Notes under the pieces: generated by a model | Database searches by the model: none | What the model saw: only the letters and a program-made list of their open reading frames with translations | What the model was told of the DNA's origin: nothing | Source: Panorpa germanica | Taxonomy: Eukaryota; Arthropoda; Insecta; Mecoptera; Panorpidae | Assembly: GCA_963678705.1 (NCBI GenBank) | Contig: OY783205.1 | Location: 3,472,001 to 3,536,000, forward strand | Direction: 5' to 3' | DNA: 64,000 nt | Program-made: the position numbers and the translations under genes | Part shown: positions 34,765 to 45,792 of the stretch, in pieces | Layout of the letters: each line of letters opens with the position of its first letter | Position numbering within the stretch: position 1 is the stretch's first letter

Positions 34765-37700
34765 AGTATTAGCGTGTAATCCAAATCTGGGAAGGTTAAA
34801 ATCAATAGATCAATATATTGATAAAGTTGACAATCAGGACCTCTAATGCCAATAATTTTTCGCAATGTTATAGAAGATAAATTAATTAAAAGGATTAAAA
34901 TTTACTAAAAAAAAATTGAAAATCGTTTTCTACTTTCTTCTCTTTTATGAATTTTCATCTCTTTTATGAACAGAGTTTAAGAGATATTTATAAGAGTGCA
35001 ACTCAAACGTCATATACTACTGCAAATTTTAGATTTCCAATTATAGTTAAATATGCAACAATTATAATCTTAATACACACCCTTAATTTCAATTTTCTAT
35101 TTTTCGTAGTACAAGAGAAACTATATTTTGGCAATAATTTCAGCGCTCATTTTATAGCTGCGCACTAACAAAATACATAAACACCATTTTCCTATAGTAG
35201 TTGCGCCACTTACAGGGCATAAAAATGAGAACTCATAGGAACAACTATAACGCAGAGTAGAAAATGAGCTCTAGGCAAACATAAATATAATTTCGAATAG
35301 AGTCCAAATTGTTTACTGGAAGTGCTAAACAAGAATAAATAAAACCGATTTATTATTCTACAGACTTTAATATTGACCATATGCTGTCAAAATATAGCTA
35401 AAAATTAGGAGGCAAAAAACCAAGCTGAAGAAATTTAAATTTTAAATGTATATCCGTTATATTTTCGATATTTAAAAAAATAGAAAACGACACCGCTGCC
35501 TAATAATTTTTTGAGTATATACGTATATAAATAATTTACCTTAAGAACAATAATAAAAAATAAAAATAAAAAAAATATATTGCTGGTCCGGGGATCTAAC
35601 CTGAATAAACGTAATTGAATTTTCAACTTTTCATTCGACATAACTACAAATGCTATTCAAAATGTCGCGGTTTTTGCAAAGTTACAACTTTCAGGTTGAC
35701 GAGGTTCATCTTTATTTTTTTTTTGTTTTTTCGTTAAATGTTATTTTCTAAATGATTAGAAGTGGGAGACTTACAACTGCATGCAGCTTTCACTTTCTTA
35801 ATCAATTTGCAATGTTCTTTAGCTGTGAGCCCCTGCATGACGTACTCCGGACTTATTTTGTTGATCAGAGTGTAATAGTACATCAGCACGGCATGCTGGG
35901 TTCCGTCCAGGGTGGGAAACACTTGATTAAACAACCTGCAACAACACACAAGTTATCTTCGAATCCAATAAGCAGTAAAAGGCCCATCCACGCATGTATA
36001 AGTTGGCCAACATGCTTGGTAGTTTGTGTTCGACTCCATGCACGGCTAGAGAATCACTGCCAACATGCCATTTACTTGTAAGACTAAACGCAACATGTTT
36101 TTCTTTTTGTTTGCGGTTTCACAGACTTCCTGAGCCTTTTATCGCCCCAAATAATGATCTGCTTTTCTTTAAACTTTATATCCCGACAACAACAACGATC
36201 TATCCTCGGTCTCGCAACTAAAAAGGCAGCGTTACTAAGACGCAACGCAACATGTTTGTCATTGATAATTTAGTCCAGCTCTTGACGTGGTGTGAAACGC
36301 ATCTCAAGTTTTTATTATTCTGTAGTAGCTGACTTAAGTAGACTTAATAATAATATCATTTGGTGACATTAACAAGTTTCGGAGCGTAATTATAAGTCTA
36401 TATAGGAAACACTGTCCATTTAGGGAAGTAAGAACCAAACAGTGCACCAACAAATATATAAAAAGAGTGTTACGATGTACTTGTGGAAAAGTACGCTAAA
36501 GCTAAAATAGAATCCCTATCTTCACTGATTTAATAATGGCTGTTAGTTTTACATTAAAACAAAATATTATTATATTATTTCTTCACACAAATATAAAAAT
36601 TATAGTTCTAATTAGGAGAGTCCCTTAAGAGTGGTTATTAAACCACACAAAATTCATCATCAAATCGTAGATTTAGACGGTATACATCTACCATACGATG
36701 ATGAATTTTATCTTATTTGTTCCTATATACGTTATAAAGATATTGTGAAACAGTCTTTTTTCATTGTTCACAGATTGATACGCCGCATCTTGTTTTAAAC
36801 ATGAGTACACGGTGAACGCTCGTAATTTGAAGTATAGTTACATTATTCCTATTTTAAAAAAACTCCCGACATTAGCATGTTAACTGATATTGACCACATA
36901 TGATTCGGTGCATTGTGTCGGGCGTTACTGGCGAACATACTTATTTTGTAGACGAGACCAACTTATTCCAGTGCACCTTGGGACTTCAACAGAAAAACTA
37001 CTTAAAATAGTGTGTTAATGTTTCTTAGATAATTTAGTAAATTGCTAAGTTGAAGTAAGTTATTACTTATCGCAAACTTCATCCGGATTTTGCTTCAACA
37101 GTTCCAGCAATTCGGAGTTTTACAGTTTCTCGTTCAATACTCCAGGAGCTAGGTCTGGACTCTGCAATAAGCTAGAAACGTGTTCGAAGGCGATGCTCCA
37201 CATTGGAACCCCATGACGAATGCCTAGTTTCAGTGCCAAGTTGTAACGATTCTCTTCCGGACTCCTACAGGAAAAAAGATATTTTAATGTTGGTAACTCA
37301 GAATTGTACTAAAACTGCATATTTAAACATTGCAGCATGTACAATGTACTTTGTATGTACTGTCATGTTTATTCATTTCATGTATATGCAATACATATAC
37401 AAGATATTATTTTCACATTATGGAGCATATATGAATATACAGCGAATATTTAATGTTATGTAGCTAGTTATTACACCTGTTAATACAAATGTTATTTAAA
37501 ATGCCGATGGATGTACTTGATAACTTACATAGCCAGCCCCAAAATGGAGTCCCGCCTGTATTCTTCATCCAGGGTGAATCTGTGCGTGTCCACCCCACAC
37601 CCCAGGCTCTGTAGCTCGTCGGCTTGTGACAAATCTTCAAGACGAGACAAGTATCCGTCTAGCATAGACTTGAGATGCGGATCCGTTGACCCGTCGCACA

Positions 37701-40700
37701 AAGATTTCGCCATGGACAGAATCTAAAAGTAATTTGTTGGAATTATTGCAATATAGTATAGTGTTCATTTGATTAACGGCCGCAATATGCTGCACAAATG
37801 AAATAAATAAGACGTTCTATCATTTGTAAAATTAATTGTTGAGAAAAAATGTTAAACATTAATTTATTTAGTGAGACTTCATCTCTCAATACGTCTGGAA
37901 TATATGCAATTAATTTAACTTATATGGAATACATTTTAATCATTTGTTTAATTTTTCTACCTTACTGAATACCATTTGATATAAAATGAATAAATAAATA
38001 TCGAACAGATAATTAAATCATTTTTTCTACTAATAAAAAACCGGTTGTTACCTCTTGGGGTCTCCTGGTGTAAATCTCGGCACCATCAGTGTCTCCTCGA
38101 GACAATCTCTCGATGCAGATCTGCAACGCAGCATAATAAATAGAAACTTTCAACGACACGTAAGTAACAGGAAGCGTATCCAACGTGTGTCGAGCCTCAT
38201 AGGGATCAGAAAGGGATAACAATAACCCTAAACCCAGAGTTAGGTCCTGTGGGAGCATGTGCTGGGCGTATTGAAGAAGAACTGAAAATATCAAGGCGTA
38301 AATTGTCTTATTTTAAAACGTTGATTTAGCAATCCTATAACTTTACCTGCATCCAAATCAGCTTTCTGGTCCTTCTCCAGGTTATCCTGTTCTATCAGCG
38401 CTAGACGTAGTAGCAATCTGCATACCGTCAGCTCACGATTTCCACCAGAACCATTGGAGAACCTATTTATTATTAATTAACAATTTTTTTAATTTTAACT
38501 TTTGTGAAAACTACATTTACGTTAGGGTTATATTCATTTAAAAAAAACCGCGTACGCAATATTGGGTATTAGATATTCTTTCTCATACCATTTAAAATTA
38601 ATAGAAAAACGAAATATTTCCGTGAAAAGTGGTGATATTTTTACTTTAATCTAAAGGACAAACTGAGGTTGGTAATGAAATACAATATCTGCCAAATTAA
38701 AAACTTTCTGTTTCCTAAAAACCACAAAATATTTGGTCCTTTTTAGATTTTTTTCTATGTCTTGGCATTGGTTGACTCTAAAGCTTAAAAAGGACAAAAT
38801 TTTCTAAAAATTTAATGTTTTCTCAAAACCCAATAACAAGCTCAGGAAAATGGAACATTTTGACAAGATGGCAAAAAACACAACACTAAGTTTTCAAACA
38901 CCGCTGCATTTCGTGGGGTTTGGTTGTTATTAACTTGTATTAACCAAGACCGCTCTGTGACTGCTCTGTGATACTAACCGCTCTGTTAAATTGACTGCTC
39001 TGTTAAACTGACTGCTCTGTTAAACTGACTGCTCTGTGATACTGACCGCCACTACAGATAAATAAATGAGTATAAAGTATCGTTGGGTCAGAAATAACCG
39101 TCAATTGGTCTTATTACTTCTATTCAGGCGGTCATTTCTTCTTACCATTTCCTCTGATTTTACACTACTGACAACAAGTAAAAAAAGATATCTAATACCC
39201 GACCTTTGCGATAAATGGAACATATATGAGGACTAATTGTAAAATTCTGCGATGTTAACATTTTTTATTAATTAAATTAAAATTTATCTGTGCAATTTAA
39301 CCATGGCATTTACAAAGAAATCCAGACCTGTCATACTTCGCAAACACCTCCGTTTCAAGACATCCTGGATGTATCTCAGCGTAAAACGCAGGATAACTTT
39401 CCTTTGACATACTCCTTTCATTGTCTTCCTGGTTTTCATCTACGTCACCATTATCTCCTTTTTCTCGATTCCAGAAGTGAGTATCTCCCAATCGAGATAT
39501 GAACTGTAACGTTGAATCCTTAATATTTTCTGATTGGTTTAAAATCCTGAAGAGTTTTGGTACACCCGATGGAAATTCTTTCATGGGAGAAGTTGGCTGC
39601 AAAAGTAAATTATGTTTCCTTAATATTTTGAATTAACAACAAGTCAGATAAAAATGTAGAAATTTGACTATAAATGATTATCTATTCATTTTACAAACAA
39701 TGATTAAGTCAACAATGTGAACACAAAATCATGACCAAAGACTTTCTATCTTACCGATGTCAAGGCATCTTGAAAATCTTCGTCCACATCCGCCGGATCC
39801 GCGGATCCAGGCGCATTGCGTGGGGCAGTGGATTGCAAGTCGTCGGTGTACAGGGACGTCAACTTATTCAGCTCTTTTTTGATCTCAATGGCCTCAAGCT
39901 GTAATCTAATTAAAAAATTTAAGGCAAAAAAGTACTATTTATTTAGTTTTTGAGTTCTATGAATTATGGAAAAAATAATTATTTGTTAAGCATTTCAAAA
40001 CAGTCATTACTTTCTGAGAATCCGCGCCAAATAAATGGATTGGTTAAAGTGGTTCTAAATTTAAAAACGTAAAAAAGTGGCGTCACAAGACGAGAGAAGG
40101 GGGATCAGAAAATCATGAAATGTGTGTGACGTATTCAACGGATGATCGCTTATTATCTGCATAATCTTGGTTGAGATAAACGGGCTAAAATTAGGTAAAT
40201 ATTGCTACCTGATGTCGTACAAATCTTCTAAGGCATCTACGTCACAGTGAAGGAAAGCGAACGAAAGAACCTGAAGCCTAGTTGCGGTTGGTAGAGAATC
40301 TCCTTGTCTGGCCAACTCGGCGAGAACCCTCCACGAATTCTTGTGACCTCCAGACATAAGACGCTTGCAGTATTGTGAGCACAGAAACCAGTTGCGAGTC
40401 TGAAATTTGAAGATACCTGTAGAAGCATGTGTTATATGATAACGAAGGAACATATACTCAAAGCTTTCCATCTTGTAAATATTTCACCTCTATTATATCT
40501 ATTGTATTATGTATCAGAAAAGGAAAGGAGAGGGGTACTACGAAGGAAGGGGAATTGTAATGGAGGAGATAGAAAGGTTAAGAAAGGAAGATAGAGAAGT
40601 TTAGAGCCTTATGCACATTAAGTATAACAAGAAAGAATGAAGAGGATGAATGAAGTGAAATGCAATATAAGATACAGCCGGATGATGCCGGAGTACTTGA

Positions 40701-43700
40701 AAAAAAGAGAAGCAACTAAAATGATCACAAGTTTTAAACTAGAGGAAGCAGGAATTGGGGAATTAAAAGAGAACGAGAAAATATGTAGAATGTGTGAAAG
40801 GGATTAGGAGAAATTGGAGCACATAAAGAGAAGGTGTCGGGAGAAGGAGAAGAGTGGATTGATTATGTCTGGAGGAGATATAGCAAGCGAAAACAAAGGA
40901 TGACAGAAGTAGGGAGATAGTTAAGAAAGAGGAAAAACAAATGAGGGAAAGCTTGATGTTAATAGGAATATGAAGGAAAGGCAGCAGCGAAAACCTGATA
41001 GAAGAATTTCTAAAATAAGGCAGAATGCAAGAATGAAATGAAAAGATAAAAAAAGAAACATTTTTGGAAAAATTATCTTATGCAATATAATAGGTGTAAT
41101 TAATTTTAAAGAACGTAATGCCGTAATACAAATACAATACAATACAAACCTCTATTGTATTTTTAGCCAGCATTTCAAGAACAGCGCCCTCACGCCTCCG
41201 TTTATCATCACCGTAAATTCGGAGCAAATTAGACAGTTGAAGTATCACGTTTCCAGTTGACTGGGTATGGGCAATACCACCGGAAGCAAACAAAATGGAT
41301 GAATTGGTAACAGTATTGGTTAAACAAGAATCGATTAACCGCAGTCTGTCGGGACAAAGACGAACTAGAAAAAAAGATTGATTGTTTCTAGCTTAATGTT
41401 ACATAACTTAATATCATTAAATAGATAGGAATGAAATGACACCTTGAATCGGCAAAATGCTAACACTAAAATCTTGCAGGATCTGAACTGCTGCAATTAG
41501 GTCAAGTTCTTCCTGGACTTCGTCGTGGTTATCGGTGATGAGTAGAAGACACGTCCTGATAACAAATAAGGATATATAGTGACAGGAAAACAAATTCATT
41601 TTACCGTATAAAATGCGAATGTTTTAGGTTGTCATTACATTTCTTATTTCATAATTTCTTATTCATTTCATACTAAAAGTTATTCAGCAAACAAGAAGAA
41701 ATGCAAATAATTAGTAAATATATTTCATATAACTTATAGTTGCATATATTCTCCAATATATTGCGAATTGTATCTGAAACTTTCACAATTTTAGCGTTTT
41801 AGTTTCTCGGTTCCACTTCTTTAAGATAGTGACCTATCTCGTCTAGTCCCATATCGTCTCTAGTTTGACATATCGTCTAGTTTGATATACACGTACATTT
41901 ATTAAGATTTTATGAAATAGAAATTTTCTTTGTTTCTGTTGATGGATGCTGTTGTGAATAATTTGCGATCAAATTTTTATTTTCTTCGTTAGAGTTTTCC
42001 TCAATCATAATAGAGTTGTGAACCAAAACTATATTTATATAAAGCCGCACTGTATATTAATAAAGTTGGCTATCAAATCCTAAAATATCAATTATTTTAA
42101 CTCAATTCGCAATATTATAGAAGTTATTAACGATTGAAATAGTCATTTTTGTCCCTTTAATAATAAAATTACAGAGCTCTTAATGTCATTCCTTCCTTAC
42201 TTTCTTCTTGCATACCTCTTTTACAATTGTTTTAAAACAAGAGAAGCGCAAAAGAGATGCAGTATTAAACGTCACAGCGATAGCAGCTGTTATGACAACC
42301 CATCAGTTTTCATATAATGTCGTGATGTAAAACGAAAAACAAATATAAATTTACTTCTCGAGTTATTGACGTAAACAACTTCTAGGATAGCTACTGGAAT
42401 ATTATGCAGTAAAACAAAATGTATACTTTGAATAGATATATATCCGCCAATTTTTGAATATTTAACCAAATAAAAACAACTAAATACATTAATTAACCAA
42501 TATTCCAATAAGGAATTCACAACCCAATTATAAACACTAAATGCCTAAGTACATACAAGTGTCCTTGAAGAGATTAATGAAATGTTGGCCATAGCCAAAT
42601 AAGTGTAACACTGAGGAAGTAGCTACACATTTTGCTGATAGGAATGTTTTTATTTAAAAAGACGTCTTAAACAAATCACAAATGTTACGTACTTGGACAG
42701 TTCCATATTTGGGTCATCCAAACTCCTCGCAGAATCGAAGTACTCTCTGGCGGCCTGCAGCACTAGGAATACGGTCCTCTCGTAAGGAATTTTAGAATCC
42801 ACGTATCTGGCTGACACTTCATTGTCATCTCCATCGTCTTGGTGCACCTTCGTAGGGTGCTTCTTCTTAGTCTTCGTCTTCTGACACTCCATGACATCAC
42901 TAGCTGTTCTTATGTATTCCTTTTGTCCACAGGACAGCAACGTAGACACATAGATCTGTAAAATGGATCACATAACATGAATTACAGCCGGAAATAAATG
43001 TTATTACGCATTACTGTACTTGCTTAGATCTGCCTTTGTAAAGTACAAACTGAAAATCCTGATAAATAAAGCCAGTGGTACTATATGGATCGGAGATTGG
43101 GACCTTGAGGAAGAACGATTGTGACGTCTTGCAGATTTAGGAAACGAAAATTCTGCGGAAAATTTATGAAGCCGTATGTGGAAATGGAAATCCTGATAGT
43201 ATAGTAAAACATCCACAATAAGCTCCGTCATTCAGAGTCAAGGTGATACAGTTCACCAGAAAGAACCTCACGCAAGAGAGTAAGATAGGAATCGCTGTCT
43301 CAACATTAATTACTATAAAGGGTAGGGCTACAGAACGTATCTGAACGTTTATTACACATAATTAACAATTATTGCAAAGCATTTTTGTTATAGTAAACAA
43401 ATCACTGTAATAACCCAAGTCTTATTTTATTTAAACGAATGTGGCAAAAATTGAACTGATGTTCGGGAGGTAAACATTTGCCATATTTCGCCCACTCGAT
43501 CTCGAATAATCGAGTTAGTTAAACAATGTCATAACTCTACTAATATCACCATAACATTTTATGTGGCTAATTTTAAGTTAGATTTGAACTTGAATAAGTT
43601 TTTACCTCGTACACGGTCTCTACCGGAATACAGTTAAAAACCGTGTCTTGGATGTTGCGCAGGTCTAGGAGGAAGTCGTCCCACGTTTCTTCATTGGGCG

Positions 43701-43966
43701 GTGGAATCCTGTTGCAATGAAACATGGAAGCATTCTAATTATTGAAACACCATTAGTTTTCAGCTGTTCTACATTTGCGGTTGTTATTGACTTACATTCT
43801 GGAGACATGCCTAGCCAGCTTGTAAAGCAGCTCTTTGGCTGTGGTGGCGTCATCACGCATGGAGTTGAGCTCCCGAGGTATACAGTGCACACCCCGCGTA
43901 CATAACAGTCGACAGGCCAAGAGTTCACGGTACAGATTATTGAGCGACAGGTACAGGTCAGATTGC
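27162..43966 (-). CDS. NBAS: NBAS homologue (Sec39-domain tethering protein), C-terminal 23 exons
   Basis: Exons (high to low): 43966-43796, 43708-43606, 42955-42693, 41555-41443, 41364-41150, 40399-40209, 39905-39755, 39596-39328, 38462-38347, 38281-38052, 37722-37529, 37264-37067, 35935-35775, 34786-34771 plus 33021-32850 (split by a LINE), 32634-32426, 31624-31505, 30472-30296, 29364-29108, 29001-28893, 28320-28164, 28008-27885, 27827-27675, 27488-27162. All have AG/GT boundaries and matching phase, except 30472-30296 to 29364-29108, off by one base. Family matches: EVQEELDLIAAVQIL, VRLCPDRL, Sec39 block RLQVLSFAFLHCDVDALEDL, DEEYRRDSILGLA. About 1,400 codons, equal to vertebrate NBAS from roughly residue 970 to its end; N-terminal exons lie outside. 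NBAS joins RINT1 and ZW10 (NRZ) to tether Golgi-derived vesicles at the ER and also acts in nonsense-mediated decay. Oddities: one in-frame stop and a LINE in an exon. Confidence 0.92.
28893..29001 (-). CDS. NBAS: NBAS homologue exon, short but well supported
   Basis: 109 nt, 36 codons plus one base. It starts ELNIVASDSNTDLLF after TTTGCAG and ends before GTAAGA. The one-base overhang pairs with the two-base start of exon 28320-28164, giving a Trp codon across the junction. It aligns with the family segment that reads LTEEDSKLLVFFRTEAIL in vertebrates. Confidence 0.85.
29470..29860 (+). repeat. purine-rich decayed LINE 3' end in an NBAS intron
   Basis: Degenerate remains of an R1/Jockey-type ORF2 C-terminus (VCGKEEKRLEHTWRG-like, C...H pattern, several stops). 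The minus-strand open frame 29427-30014 over it is a composition shadow. Confidence 0.5.
29873..29990. mobile_element. partial MITE related to 9908-10323
   Basis: ACTTGTCCGCACACGGGTTG resembles the left end of the MITE at 9908. The right end is not clear. Confidence 0.4.
30473..31504. other. NBAS intron, nothing identified
   Basis: AT-rich, without coding signal or recognisable repeat. Confidence 0.45.
31625..32425. other. NBAS intron, nothing identified
   Basis: An open minus-strand frame at 31804-32127 has no family resemblance and lies within the intron; treated as chance. Confidence 0.45.
33015..33021 (+). repeat. 7-bp target duplication, left copy
   Basis: TAGTATT, repeated at 34764-34770 on the other side of the LINE fragment. 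Confidence 0.75.
33097..33625 (-). pseudogene. LINE ORF2 endonuclease fragment, broken
   Basis: 33625-33347 starts at an ATG and gives the EEP N-terminus (FATFNINGLSS, DIILLQEVN). A change of frame near 33350 and loss of a central part lead into 33357-33097, with LIIAGDFNCVLNQRDQ and SRIDRVYVS from the end of the EEP fold. The sequence then passes straight to the 3' end. No reverse transcriptase. Non-functional. Confidence 0.8.
33653..34630 (-). CDS. LINE ORF1 (gag-like, CCHC)
   Basis: Open from the ATG at 34630 (MTFTELHLFLKN) to 33653, 325 residues; upstream in-frame sequence is a Phe-rich artefact of the T-run. The N-terminal 150 residues resemble the nucleic-acid-binding part of LINE ORF1, followed by a knuckle CRFCDREDHLGQDC (C-x2-C-x4-H-x4-C, near residue 160). 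The Ser/Asn/Lys-rich tail ends in a basic KKDKKNNKRPKKQKK segment that could serve nuclear targeting. ORF2 begins 28 bp downstream. The frame is intact, consistent with recent insertion. Confidence 0.8.
   Translation of the reverse strand: MTFTELHLFLKNDLKLSVEDVMAIQVNGNKMIVKIAEHLLIDNIIEMTNGKIIYKGTDDNNYNVYIERADKFTIVRMHNIEYEIQDITIQHALQGYGTVISIKKETWGRDMPFPVYNGTRAIKMILKKEIPSYIPMIGRKVWVSYATQKKTCRFCDREDHLGQDCPTKISNRINSNGFARSYAAIAGNTMNDKAVTDCVVPTESKNEELSFVNNSIFPPLMPKNTQNETKIISTATNDDTIAIVNNNDNLSKIPTAHKEIKRKIVESSSNEDTLANSEIEDCSDNSAASKMDIGLEKKDKKNNKRPKKQKKVTGKAMDIKDKTIE
34764..34770 (+). repeat. 7-bp target duplication, right copy
   Basis: TAGTATT, partner of 33015-33021. Confidence 0.75.
34787..35774. 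other. NBAS intron with SINE-like trace
   Basis: 35588-35602 reads on the minus strand GGTTAGATCCCCGG, close to the B-box segment at 6151. Nothing else identified. Confidence 0.35.
35936..37066. other. NBAS intron, holds a strong palindrome
   Basis: Non-coding. 36648-36710 forms an inverted repeat around AAAATTCATCATC...GATGATGAATTTT with a short middle. Confidence 0.5.
37067..37264 (-). pseudogene. NBAS: NBAS exon with an in-frame TAA
   Basis: 198 nt after TTTCCTGTAG, ending before GTAATA. The frame fixed by both neighbours reads SPEENRYNLALKLG ... VLNEKL, then TAA at 37122-37120, then NSELLELLKQNPDEV, which is still family-like. So the stop interrupts conserved sequence. An alternative donor CT-GTAAAA lies just before the stop (37123-37122). 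Using it would skip 57 nt (19 codons including the stop) and keep the phase. Either the allele is broken, the base is wrong, or the shorter exon is used. Confidence 0.8.
38463..39327. other. NBAS intron containing a MITE
   Basis: Mostly occupied by the 656-bp element at 38555-39210. Confidence 0.55.
38555..39210. mobile_element. 656-bp DNA transposon remnant with internal minisatellite
   Basis: Inverted ends CGCAATATTGGGTATTAGAT and, on the minus strand at the right, CGCAAAGGTCGGGTATTAGA, continuing into ATAT. Inside, 38943-39050 is a tandem array of about 17-18 bp with the word CTGCTCTGTTAAACTGA. No transposase. Confidence 0.6.
40530..41050 (+). repeat. purine-rich decayed LINE 3' end in an NBAS intron
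   Basis: The best preserved of three. A plus-strand frame reads MPEYLKKREATKMITSF, then ICRMCERD, a stop, then EKLEHIKRRC: the C-x2-C...H...C finger of R1/Jockey-type ORF2. Broken by stops. Confidence 0.55.
41556..42692. other. NBAS intron, nothing identified
   Basis: AT-rich, no supported feature. Confidence 0.45.
42956..43605. other. NBAS intron, nothing identified
   Basis: No supported feature. Confidence 0.45.
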
Positions 43967-44200
43967 CTGGAACGTTACAAATTAATACAGTGTTAGCACT
44001 ACAATTCAGCTATAGAGAAGTAAGTTGAATTTGAAGTTCAAACGGTTGAGCGTCCTCACTCCCAGCATTTAGTTGTAAGCTGAACCAGTTGTTTAGGTAC
44101 ATACCGGTAAGGCTTAGTGATCAGACGAAGGATGTTTAAACTACTTAAGGTACTCCGTTAGATGTTATTGTGTACCCCAAGATTGAATCAGATTAAGTAA

Positions 44201-44498
44201 TCATTTTCTTCTGTATAAATAAAAATTAAATGCTGTTTGTTTTAAGCGCATCACTTGAGAACGACTGAACCGATTTGGCAAATATATTTTTTTTTTGTTC
44301 GTAATAGTCTGAATATGACTTTTAAGGAAAGAAAAATGGAAAATTTTGGAAAAACTGAAAGTGCCTTTTTCTATGTGATTTCTGCTACTATTTGCGTAAT
44401 ACTATCAACATCATTTGACAGCTGATTGTTTATTTTCAGTGGAATTGTGAAAGAATTTATGGAAATTTGGACAGGACAACGTCTGTAGGGTCAGCTAG
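44201..44498 (+). mobile_element. non-autonomous Helitron
   Basis: Begins TCATTTTCTTCTGTATAAAT after an A (or TC at 44207) and ends CAGCTAG followed by T. A small hairpin around GGACAACGTCTGT precedes the end. Near the 5' end GAACGACTGAACCGATTTGG is a word common in insect Helitrons. About 0.3 kb, no coding capacity. Confidence 0.65.
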
Positions 44499-44627
44499 TA
44501 ACGAATAAAACACGTCAGTGAATTTAGCAGTCTGGACTTGGCGGTCTGAGGTAGACTAGTGGGTAAAAAAATAAGCAGGCAGTTCGACAATATTTATAAT
44601 AGATATTATAGCGCTCAAAAATATAAA

Positions 44628-45149
44628 TCTACTATATAAAAATAAGTCGGGTTTTCCTTCCTGACGTTATAACTAGTAGATAAGTTATAGGGATCCTGGG
44701 CCAACCGGAAGGATGACACCTTAGTTATCTTGTCATTATCTTGTCATAATCTTGTCATGTAGATAACCGAAAGGATGACACCCTCTTATCAGTTGTGGTT
44801 ATCTTGTCATTATCTTGTCATGTAGATAACCGTAAAGATGACACCCTGTTATCAGTTGTGGTTATCTTGTCATTATCTTGTCATGTAGGTCAAGGTCACA
44901 GGGTTCAAGGTCACCCAGGGGTGAGGTTAAGGGTTGTTGTTGAAGGGTGGTTGTTGTCAGGGGTGGTCAAGGGGGGTGGTGTTGTCAGGGGGGTGGTCAA
45001 GGGGGTTGTTCAGGTGTGTGGGGTAGGTCAGTTATCAGCAGCAGCAGGTGTGTGTGTGTCAGGTGTATGGGTGGGGTAGGTGTCTGTCTGTCTGTGTGTG
45101 TGGTAGGTGTCGGTGTGGGGTTGGTCAGAGGGTTGTGTCGTGGGGGGTC

Positions 45150-45193
<44 letters not shown>
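44628..45193 (+). repeat. Helitron 5' end followed by minisatellites
   Basis: TCTACTATATAAAAATAAGT through CCTTCCTGACGT matches the 5' end of the Helitron at 8047. After it come about three units of roughly 63 bp (word TTATCTTGTCATTATCTTG; 44722-44888), a G-rich stretch, and (GT)n at 45151-45193. No Helitron 3' end recognised. Long GT-rich frames here are not genes. Confidence 0.6.
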
Positions 45194-45199
<6 letters not shown>

Positions 45200-45292
45200 G
45201 TCTGTATTACGAATTGTTTACTAACATTTTGACAACTACTGGTTGTTTGGTTGAAATGAAAGAATTTTATTAACATGTAAATATTGTGCCAC

Positions 45293-45375
45293 CTAGGATG
45301 GCTTAGTTGGTTAAGTTGTGTTAAAAAAAAAATATTCTATAACACCCTATTCGCGCTTCGAGTTCGATTCTCGTG
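45293..45375 (+). repeat. tRNA-like SINE head
   Basis: An A-box TGGCTTAGTTGG (45299-45310) and a B-box GAGTTCGATTC (45360-45370) are placed as in tRNA genes, but an A-run and lack of a closing acceptor stem argue against a functional tRNA. Downstream an AACAACATAGAACGG.ATAAATC segment occurs twice before A-runs, as in SINE tails. Confidence 0.55.
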
Positions 45376-45641
45376 AGAACAACATCAAAGGTAAAATTTC
45401 TCGCGAACAACATAGAACGGTATAAATCACAGGTAAAAAAAATAAAAACAATGCAGAATTGAACAACATAGAACGGAATAAATCATAGGTAAAAAAAAAA
45501 AAATAAAAACATATAATTTGAAATAAAACACTTTTTTGTTGTTAAAAAACTAGGATAATTTTTGTTTTATTGTAAATATTAAAAAAAAATACATTTTTAT
45601 TGGTTATACATATATATATTATGTGAAAAAAAAAAAAATTT

Positions 45642-45735
45642 GTGTAGTGGTGGTGGCTAAGCATTTTTCTAGACCTACTACAAGCTTGCTAGCGGGGCCC
45701 CCCGCTAACATAACCCTTTTGATAAGAAAACCACC
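45642..45735 (+). repeat. GC-rich fold-back motif, copy 1
   Basis: Outer imperfect stem GTGTAGTGGTGGTGG with CCACCACACACAC at the other end, and an inner perfect hairpin TAGCGGGG-CC-CCCCGCTA. Nearly identical to 45793-45893. Confidence 0.7.
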
Positions 45736-45792
45736 ACACACACACTTCATATAAAAATATATACACTTATTAATTTTTTGATGGCTGAGGTT

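Larger units (their letters stand above)
32850..34786 (-). pseudogene. NBAS: NBAS exon split by a LINE insertion
   Basis: The exon starts at 34786 after TTAACCTTCCCAG and reads LDYTL. Coding sequence stops at the duplicated target AATACTA (34770-34764) and resumes from the second copy (33021-33015) with NPPDDFVAAVV...SKLLKTLA, ending at 32850 before GTAAAT. The two flanks with one target copy total 188 nt and fit the phase of both neighbouring exons exactly, so the break is clean. As it stands, the inserted 1.74 kb brings stop codons into the transcript. This allele should make a truncated or mis-spliced product unless the insertion is removed by unusual splicing. Confidence 0.88.

Noticed and set aside
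43665-43928. 87-codon frame reading through two NBAS exons and their intron
   Set aside because: The spliced NBAS frame is in another register and is supported by homology and phase.
44795-45195. Long Gly/Val-rich frames
   Set aside because: Produced by minisatellite and GT-repeat DNA.
45293-45375. Functional tRNA gene
   Set aside because: Boxes are present, but an A-run interrupts the anticodon region and no acceptor stem closes.
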